From an uncultured Flammeovirgaceae bacterium (GTDB lineage Bacteria > Bacteroidota > Bacteroidia > Cytophagales > Cyclobacteriaceae): a stretch of 39,949 nucleotides of DNA. The stretch lies in the NCBI GenBank assembly GCA_937884755.1, contig CAKZYJ010000004.1, positions 1-39,949 of the forward strand, given 5' to 3'. This document shows, one piece after another, positions 35,025 to 39,949 of this stretch. Numbering within the stretch: the first letter of the stretch is position 1; each line of letters starts with the position of its first letter. Under the pieces are notes generated by a model. It ran no database searches. It was given only the letters and a program-made list of their open reading frames with translations, and was not told where the DNA came from. Made by a program: the position numbers and the translations under genes.

Positions 35025-36360
35025 AATACTCTTCGTAGAGCTTTTTCAAGATCGTTTCCATCTCTACCTTCAGTACTGATGAGGAAGTAATATAATTATT
35101 GTGCATAAAGCTGAATATTAGCTTTTTGCCGGATTTAGTGAAGAGGTACCCACTCAGAGCGTGTTTATTGCTGAGTGTTCCGGTTTTGGCAAATACGTAG
35201 GGTTCTCAGTATGGATTAGCGTACGATTTTTTAATTGTTCCGGAAACTCCTCCCGCCGGAAATACCGCCTTTATTCGTTCATCACTCAGTTCTTCGTCTA
35301 CTTTCCTTAAAAGTGCCACCAACGCTCGAGGAGTTTGTAAGTTATAGCGCGACAAGCCGGACCCATCTACCCAAACTGGCTTGTCGGGTAAGTCGGCTAG
35401 ATATTCTTTAGTCACTAAGCTGATCACTGTATCAGAGCTTAAGGTATCCTGAAATGTAGATGAACAGACCAATAGTAATTGTTCGGCAATGAAATTATCA
35501 CTGCGTTGCATCATACGTTGGTAGACGCTATCCACTGGCAAACTATAGACAGTTTTTGTAAGAGTTCCGGAGTATGCTGGCTGATGACTAACTCGCCGTT
35601 TCAATGTGTCTTGCAGTAAATCCACCAGCAAGGGAGCAGACTGAATGAACGGCACATCGCGGGTAAAAGCTAATGAATCAGGCTTCATTCCATAACTAAA
35701 GCTATTTTGGTGCTGATCTCGTAAGAGATATGGCCGCTGAGTAGAATCCGGAAATCCCTGAACAAAGCTATTAAAGTAAGCAGGGTAGGTCAATGGCTTT
35801 TTCTGGTTTTCCTGAAATTGAAAGCGCACCACATTGGCGTAGATGGGGAAAGTTGACTTCTCAGAGGAGTAATAATAGTTATAATCTCCCCACGCCCACC
35901 CCGGACCAAAGTAATCGTCGGTAGTAGGACGTTCGGAATAGATCAATGTACTACTGTTTTCTTGGAGGAAATTATAGACCCGATTTTCGTAGGTAGTATC
36001 AATACTAGATAAGTCCGGATGAAGAAACGTGGGGTCGCCCGTACCGGTAAAAACGAGTGTGTCATTTTTTATCTGATAGTTGAGAGCAGGAATGGAATCA
36101 CCCAGTAGTTTAAGACCCGCATACAGGGTAAAAACCTTCGTGTTGGATGCTGGAGTAAAATATTTATCCGATTGATACTCGTAGACCATCTCATCAATGT
36201 CAGTATCGTACAGAGCAAACCCGGTAAAACTTCGCTGAAACACCGGAGAATCGACTACCAGGTCTTGTAACTCTTCACTGCGAACGCCTGGGCGCGTGGC
36301 ACATGAAGCCAGCAAGTAGCCCAAATACAGATGAATAAATAAGCGACACGAATACTTCAT
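35023..36360 (-). pseudogene. dacB: D-Ala-D-Ala carboxypeptidase (PBP4/DacB family), in-frame TGA before the KTG box
   Basis: PBP4-family (peptidase S13) lipoprotein that would trim or cut peptidoglycan peptides. The frame before the stop has 384 codons: lipobox LLASC (Cys20), SxxK box SNTK (72-75), long insertion domain, and SxN box SDN (287-289). TGA at 35206-35208 is codon 385. In the same frame the next 60 codons read [20 protein letters not shown] and on to a TAA at 35023-35025, supplying the third catalytic box KTG (392-394) and the normal C-terminus. Without it the product lacks an essential active-site strand. No other lesion is visible. Either a very recent nonsense mutation, a base-call error, or read-through explains this. 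The restored gene would end beside the susCD terminator. Confidence 0.85.
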
Positions 36361-36534
36361 GGCCCGAAAATAGCAATTTTCAGCATAAGGGCTCAGCCTC
36401 CTCTTCTTCAGTAAGTGTGTGACATAGAATTGCTCTGTTGAGATTTAAAGAGCTTTTCAGGTAAATATGAGTTAATAAATCCACACTCATTAAGCGGTGA
36501 TGTATAAAGAGAGTATCTTGCTTAAAAAATGTGC

Positions 36535-39351
36535 TCAAATTTTAAAATGGCGAATCTGATAGGTGAACGTTAGCATAAAGTACTGTTGCAGTACTTGGGT
36601 TTGAATATCTTCCAGGTAGGCCTCCGTCACGTTTCGCTGAATACTTTGATTTTGTTTTAGCAAATCAAACACCGATAGTTCTAGCTCGCCTCGGCGGTCT
36701 TTGAGAAATTTCTTCCCTAGACTCATGTTCCACAACACAAAATTTTGATTAAATCCTTCGGAGAGACCAGAGTAAAGCTGGTGATTGATCTGGCTCCGAA
36801 AAACTAACCCTTTCCAAAATATCCAGGTTAGTTCCGCCGCAGAATTCTGATTAAAGTACTGATCATTTAACTCCGTTCGGATAGAGTTATTCACCCAGTT
36901 GAAACTTGAGTTGGATGAAAGCGTAAAGTCTACATTTTCGCTAATGTTGCTGCTCAACACCAGCCCTACCCCTAGACTACTATTGATGGCATCGTTTCGT
37001 TGATCGTTAATCAAGCCCGGGGTCTGCGTTAAGTTTCCCGATAAATTGATATTCAGATTGCTCTTCAGAAATGAAACTGGTTTACCGTAGGTAATGAACG
37101 ACCGGACGCTCCGTTGCTGACCAACATTCACAGATTGTACTAGTTGTGCACCTTCTGCTAGCAGAATATCTCCCCCAATTAGGGTGTCTTGTTGGGCAAT
37201 GTAGGTTGCATTGCCTACATAATCCTCTGTGACCGTCCCACCTAAAAACGCAAAGAAGGTGTTTGATTTTTCAGGATTGGCGGAAGAGTAGCGAATAAAC
37301 AAACTATGGCGATACTGCTGATCAAGTTCGGCATTACCCACCGTTAGTTGAAGTGGGTTGCTATTATCTACTACTTCCTGCAACTGAGTAACTGAAGGCG
37401 CCTGAGTATTAGTCCGATAAAACAGTCGTAAGTTCTTCGAGTCGCTGATTTTATACCGCAGCATAGCTGATGGTAACACATTGGCAAAGTCACGTTGGAG
37501 GGTAAACTCTTGCGGAAAAACCTGATCGCTACTCAGCCCAGCCCATTGATACTTCACTCCGGCCATGAGCATAAGGTCACCCGAGCGAACCCGGTAACCA
37601 GTCCCTAGTGATTGCGTACTGTACAGACTAGAGAACTCGTTGGTGAGCAACGTATCCAGAATAGAGTAGCTTTGTTCAGTTTCGTCAAAGTTAAAGGTTT
37701 TCTTATCGGAGAACTCTCGTTGGAAGTTGGCTCCGTACGTGAACTGCATCATTCCGGGGCCCAACGGCTCAGTATAAACTAAATTGCTACCTAGGTTCCA
37801 GCCATTTCTAATGAAGTCTGCTTCCTGATCAATCGTATCACTAAAGGCAGTACTTTGCCCAAACGAACGGTTTTCTGCCAGCAGCGACCGCAGTCCATCT
37901 TGCTGATTAACTGTGGTGTTTATTCTTGCTGAAAACGTACGGCCTCGCTTCTCAAACCGATGACGAAATAACAGGTTAGTGGCGAAATTATAGCCACTAA
38001 TATCCGAAGTAATATTATTTTGAGTAGCGTTCAGTAAGCGGTCACCCTCGGTAGTCTCCGCATTTTGCAATGAGGTAGTCCGATTACTCTGAAAACTCAC
38101 CCGAGGCTGAATAATTAGTGAATTATGAGAATTAATCTGGTTGACTAAGCGTAGATTCAGTCGGTGGTTAAAGTTATCGTTATTGCTTTGACTCTCCTCC
38201 TGATACTGCTGAGGAATTCCTTGTTCACGGTAGATAATGCGGTTGGCTAACTCCAAAGCATTATTCACGCTATTGTTGAAGAAATAGCTGCCGTTTATGT
38301 CCCATTGTTCGCCCCAGCTATCCGTATAATTCAAACCGAACGCATTGGTAGTGGAAATTCCGCCTTGTTGTCCCACCAGAAAATCATTCACACTGCTTCC
38401 CCCCAAGTTTCGTCCTCCTCTACCACCGGCTGCTGCGCCACCTCCTCCGGGTCTTCCCCCTCGGAAGCCACCCCGGTTTCGGTTACCGTTACTATTCACC
38501 CCACCCAACAGGTCATCCGTGGCAAAGTTCTGTTGATTTATGTTGTTAGCCTGGCCGATGACGGATATTCGCCGGTCTTCATCAAATACGTTAACGTTCC
38601 CTCCAAGTCGGTACCTATCATCGTAGCCGTATCCACCATACACTTTACCAAACTGCCCGTTTCGCTTCTCCGGGCAAGTAATAATATTAATGGCTTTGGT
38701 AGTTTCACCATCGTCAAAGCCGGTGAACTGCGCCTGATCACTCTGCCGATCGTATACCTGAATTTTCTGAATGACTTCGGCCGGTAAGGTTCTTAGCGCC
38801 AGCGTAGGATCATTACCAAAAAACTCTTTACCATCAACAAAAACCTGCTTCACATCTTCCCCCTGAGCTTGCACTTGTCCGTTCTGAATAACCACTCCAG
38901 GCATCTTCTTTAACAGATCGGCCGCGTCAGCATCAGGATTGGTTTTGTAAGCATTAGCATTATACTCGGTGGTATCTCCGTTCTGTACGGTAGGAACTGC
39001 TTGTCCCTTTATCTCAACATTTTCCAGCGTCGATACGGAAGAGGCTAAAATCAAATTTCCCAAATCTCGATCTGCATTCCGAAGCATTACCCATTTACTC
39101 CACGGTTTGTAGCCTACGTATGATAGGGAGATTTTATAGCCCCCGGCCAAAAGTTGGTCGATTTGGAAAGCACCTTCGCTGTTAGTGGTTGTCGCCTTAG
39201 TTTGGACGCCATCGGCCGTAGATAAAACAACTGTGGCGCCAGGTAAACTTTGTTGACTGGCACTATCAAGCACGATTCCACTAATTGAATAGGTCTGCCC
39301 AAACGCGAAGTTTGCTGCCAGGCCAAGTGTAAGAGCTAAAAAATATTTCAT
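36535..39351 (-). CDS. TonB-dependent outer-membrane receptor (CarboxypepD_reg plus large beta-barrel)
   Basis: A 938-residue outer-membrane protein. Signal peptide MKYFLALTLGLAANFAFGQ, then a carboxypeptidase-regulatory-like domain (20-105: SISGIVLDSASQQSLPGATV, LAGGYKISLSYVGYKPW). A plug-like domain follows (115-230) with DADAADLLKKMPGVVIQNGQ, FVDGKEFFGNDP and TLPAEVIQKIQVYD, then a barrel of the outer-membrane beta-barrel 3 class ending in MLTFTYQIRHFKI. Residues 288-320 are a Gly/Arg-rich, low-complexity loop at the start of the barrel. Members of this class are common in Bacteroidota and mostly uncharacterised; they are not paired with SusD. Its ligand is unknown. It stands alone, transcribed away from the last gene of the window. 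Confidence 0.9.
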   Translation of the reverse strand: MKYFLALTLGLAANFAFGQTYSISGIVLDSASQQSLPGATVVLSTADGVQTKATTTNSEGAFQIDQLLAGGYKISLSYVGYKPWSKWVMLRNADRDLGNLILASSVSTLENVEIKGQAVPTVQNGDTTEYNANAYKTNPDADAADLLKKMPGVVIQNGQVQAQGEDVKQVFVDGKEFFGNDPTLALRTLPAEVIQKIQVYDRQSDQAQFTGFDDGETTKAINIITCPEKRNGQFGKVYGGYGYDDRYRLGGNVNVFDEDRRISVIGQANNINQQNFATDDLLGGVNSNGNRNRGGFRGGRPGGGGAAAGGRGGRNLGGSSVNDFLVGQQGGISTTNAFGLNYTDSWGEQWDINGSYFFNNSVNNALELANRIIYREQGIPQQYQEESQSNNDNFNHRLNLRLVNQINSHNSLIIQPRVSFQSNRTTSLQNAETTEGDRLLNATQNNITSDISGYNFATNLLFRHRFEKRGRTFSARINTTVNQQDGLRSLLAENRSFGQSTAFSDTIDQEADFIRNGWNLGSNLVYTEPLGPGMMQFTYGANFQREFSDKKTFNFDETEQSYSILDTLLTNEFSSLYSTQSLGTGYRVRSGDLMLMAGVKYQWAGLSSDQVFPQEFTLQRDFANVLPSAMLRYKISDSKNLRLFYRTNTQAPSVTQLQEVVDNSNPLQLTVGNAELDQQYRHSLFIRYSSANPEKSNTFFAFLGGTVTEDYVGNATYIAQQDTLIGGDILLAEGAQLVQSVNVGQQRSVRSFITYGKPVSFLKSNLNINLSGNLTQTPGLINDQRNDAINSSLGVGLVLSSNISENVDFTLSSNSSFNWVNNSIRTELNDQYFNQNSAAELTWIFWKGLVFRSQINHQLYSGLSEGFNQNFVLWNMSLGKKFLKDRRGELELSVFDLLKQNQSIQRNVTEAYLEDIQTQVLQQYFMLTFTYQIRHFKI

Positions 39352-39653
39352 GAATAAGGATTGAGTCTTCCAGCCTTAGACCCAATATTACTGCAATGGT
39401 TTAGTCGTTAGAATATATTATTTCTTATAAGCTATCAGTTGAATAATTACTTTATAAAAAGTATTATAAAAAACTTGTTTTCAATGAATTACATTCATTT
39501 CATTAAGTGTAGATGTACAATAGAATCTCCATCTCAAAATTAACTTTGTTAGTCTTCGTACGTTCTACATGAATTCTACTCTTGCGTAAAAAAAAGAAGT
39601 TTGGCCCTAGCCTGGGTACTTTAGTATCTTTGGGACGGAAATAAGGCAATTGT
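39352..39653. other. Divergent intergenic region
   Basis: About 300 AT-rich bases between the TonB receptor and the last gene hold no coding frame. The right end carries a clear plus-strand promoter at 39600-39632. For the receptor, the best minus-strand match I see is a TACTTTTT-like -7 box near 39460, which is weak. No repeat or RNA gene was seen. Confidence 0.5.
39600..39632 (+). promoter_or_regulatory. Consensus Bacteroidota promoter
   Basis: TTTG at 39600-39603 and TATCTTTG at 39625-39632 are separated by 21 bases, a perfect match to both the -33 and -7 elements recognised by the Bacteroidota housekeeping sigma factor. Transcription would start about 15 bases before the ATG at 39654, giving a short leader. 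Confidence 0.65.
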
Positions 39654-39949
39654 ATGGAAAATAATCCTGAACTAAACGGCAAATACTTAGGATCAATTTC
39701 TAAAGATTTTGTCGTAGTAACTGATACCCTAAAGGAAGCATCCTACCAAGTACGCTCCCGAGGTTTCTCTAATTTTCCTATTTTTCCCATCTCTAAGGTA
39801 GAGATTCCTATTGGAAATTTACTGATTGAGCGAGGAGAAATGGCTACCAACTGGCACTACTACATCACCTACCTGGATGAATTTGTGCAACGCAAGCTAG
39901 TAGAAAACGAGGATGACTTCAAGAAAGCCTACAAAGACCCCGATGAGTT
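39654..39949 (+). CDS. Hypothetical protein, cut by the window end
   Basis: The frame opens with ATG at 39654 and stays open for 98 codons to the end of the window, so the C-terminus is missing. The product is soluble and starts MENNPELNGKYLGSISKDFV, followed by VTDTLKEASYQVRSRGFSNF, PIFPISKVEIPIG and WHYYITYLDEFVQRKLV. The repeated pattern and length suggest a small conserved Cytophagales protein of unknown role. It has no signal peptide or membrane helix. A consensus promoter lies directly upstream, which supports it being a real, probably well-expressed gene. Confidence 0.75.
   Translation, partial: MENNPELNGKYLGSISKDFVVVTDTLKEASYQVRSRGFSNFPIFPISKVEIPIGNLLIERGEMATNWHYYITYLDEFVQRKLVENEDDFKKAYKDPDE

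Noticed and set aside
35206-35208. Selenocysteine insertion at the TGA codons
   Set aside because: Neither DacB nor DegT-type aminotransferases use Sec or Cys at these positions, and the aminotransferase site expects Gly. No SECIS-like stem after the stop was evident.
20757-36360. Genome-wide reassignment of TGA to glycine (as in some candidate-phylum bacteria)
   Set aside because: ettA and the universal stress protein gene end in TGA exactly at the family C-terminus, and the gene content is Bacteroidota. Two interrupted genes are not enough to propose a code change.
38305-38787. 160-codon open frame on the plus strand opposite the TonB receptor
   Set aside because: It is the antisense shadow of the Gly-rich and plug regions of the receptor; composition is that of reverse-translated Gly/Asn codons.
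1-39949. CRISPR array, prophage, integron or intact insertion sequence
   Set aside because: No regularly spaced repeats of 25-40 bases, integrase, transposase or phage structural genes were seen in any frame.

Overview
The window looks like chromosomal DNA from a Bacteroidota bacterium, most likely a marine Cytophagales relative. The support is a SusC/SusD pair, a TonB receptor with a carboxypeptidase-regulatory-like domain, a LytS/LytTR two-component pair, a DUF349 protein, the small acidic DUF2795 protein, a Wzi-type barrel, and promoters fitting TTTG-N19-21-TAnnTTTG. Start codons lack obvious Shine-Dalgarno sequences. I see no tRNA, rRNA, CRISPR array, prophage or intact insertion sequence.

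Layout. 1-2.0 kb: a small hypothetical gene, a 0.7-kb gene-poor stretch and a secreted transglutaminase-like protein. 2.2-9.1 kb: housekeeping genes (ettA, a DUF349 protein with an unusual RGG/YG-rich insert, a DUF2795 protein, queA-ispD) and a MacB/FtsX-type permease. 9.1-12.2 kb: a minus-strand run of outer-membrane barrel, tandem universal stress protein and CPA2 antiporter. 12.4-16.2 kb: a compact glpK-glpD-glpF operon that takes up glycerol, phosphorylates it and oxidises it to dihydroxyacetone phosphate. 16.2-18.6 kb: a sugar-porter MFS gene followed by a ROK sugar kinase that has lost the family's zinc cysteines. 18.7-20.0 kb: an unrecognised single-pass membrane protein.

20.1-29.2 kb is a surface-glycan region. 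It holds a NeuD/PglD-type acyltransferase, a DegT/LegC-type aminotransferase broken by an in-frame TGA, a glycosyltransferase on the opposite strand, and a tight five-gene minus-strand run: LytS-like kinase, LytTR regulator, TolC-like protein, polytopic polymerase/ligase-like protein and Wzi-like barrel. 29.9-35.0 kb holds the susC-susD pair, ending in a clear intrinsic terminator, with no glycoside hydrolase next to it. 35.0-36.4 kb is a PBP4-type D-Ala-D-Ala carboxypeptidase gene cut by a second in-frame TGA just before its KTG active-site box. 36.5-39.4 kb is a TonB-dependent receptor of the large beta-barrel class. The window ends inside a hypothetical gene with a textbook Bacteroidota promoter.

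The most notable observations are two conserved enzymes each interrupted once by an in-frame TGA with undamaged coding sequence after it, the RNA-binding-like low-complexity insert in the DUF349 protein, the two-component/TolC/glycan operon, the cysteine-less ROK kinase, and heptamer tandem repeats just downstream of two genes. No clearly new defence or mobile system was found.
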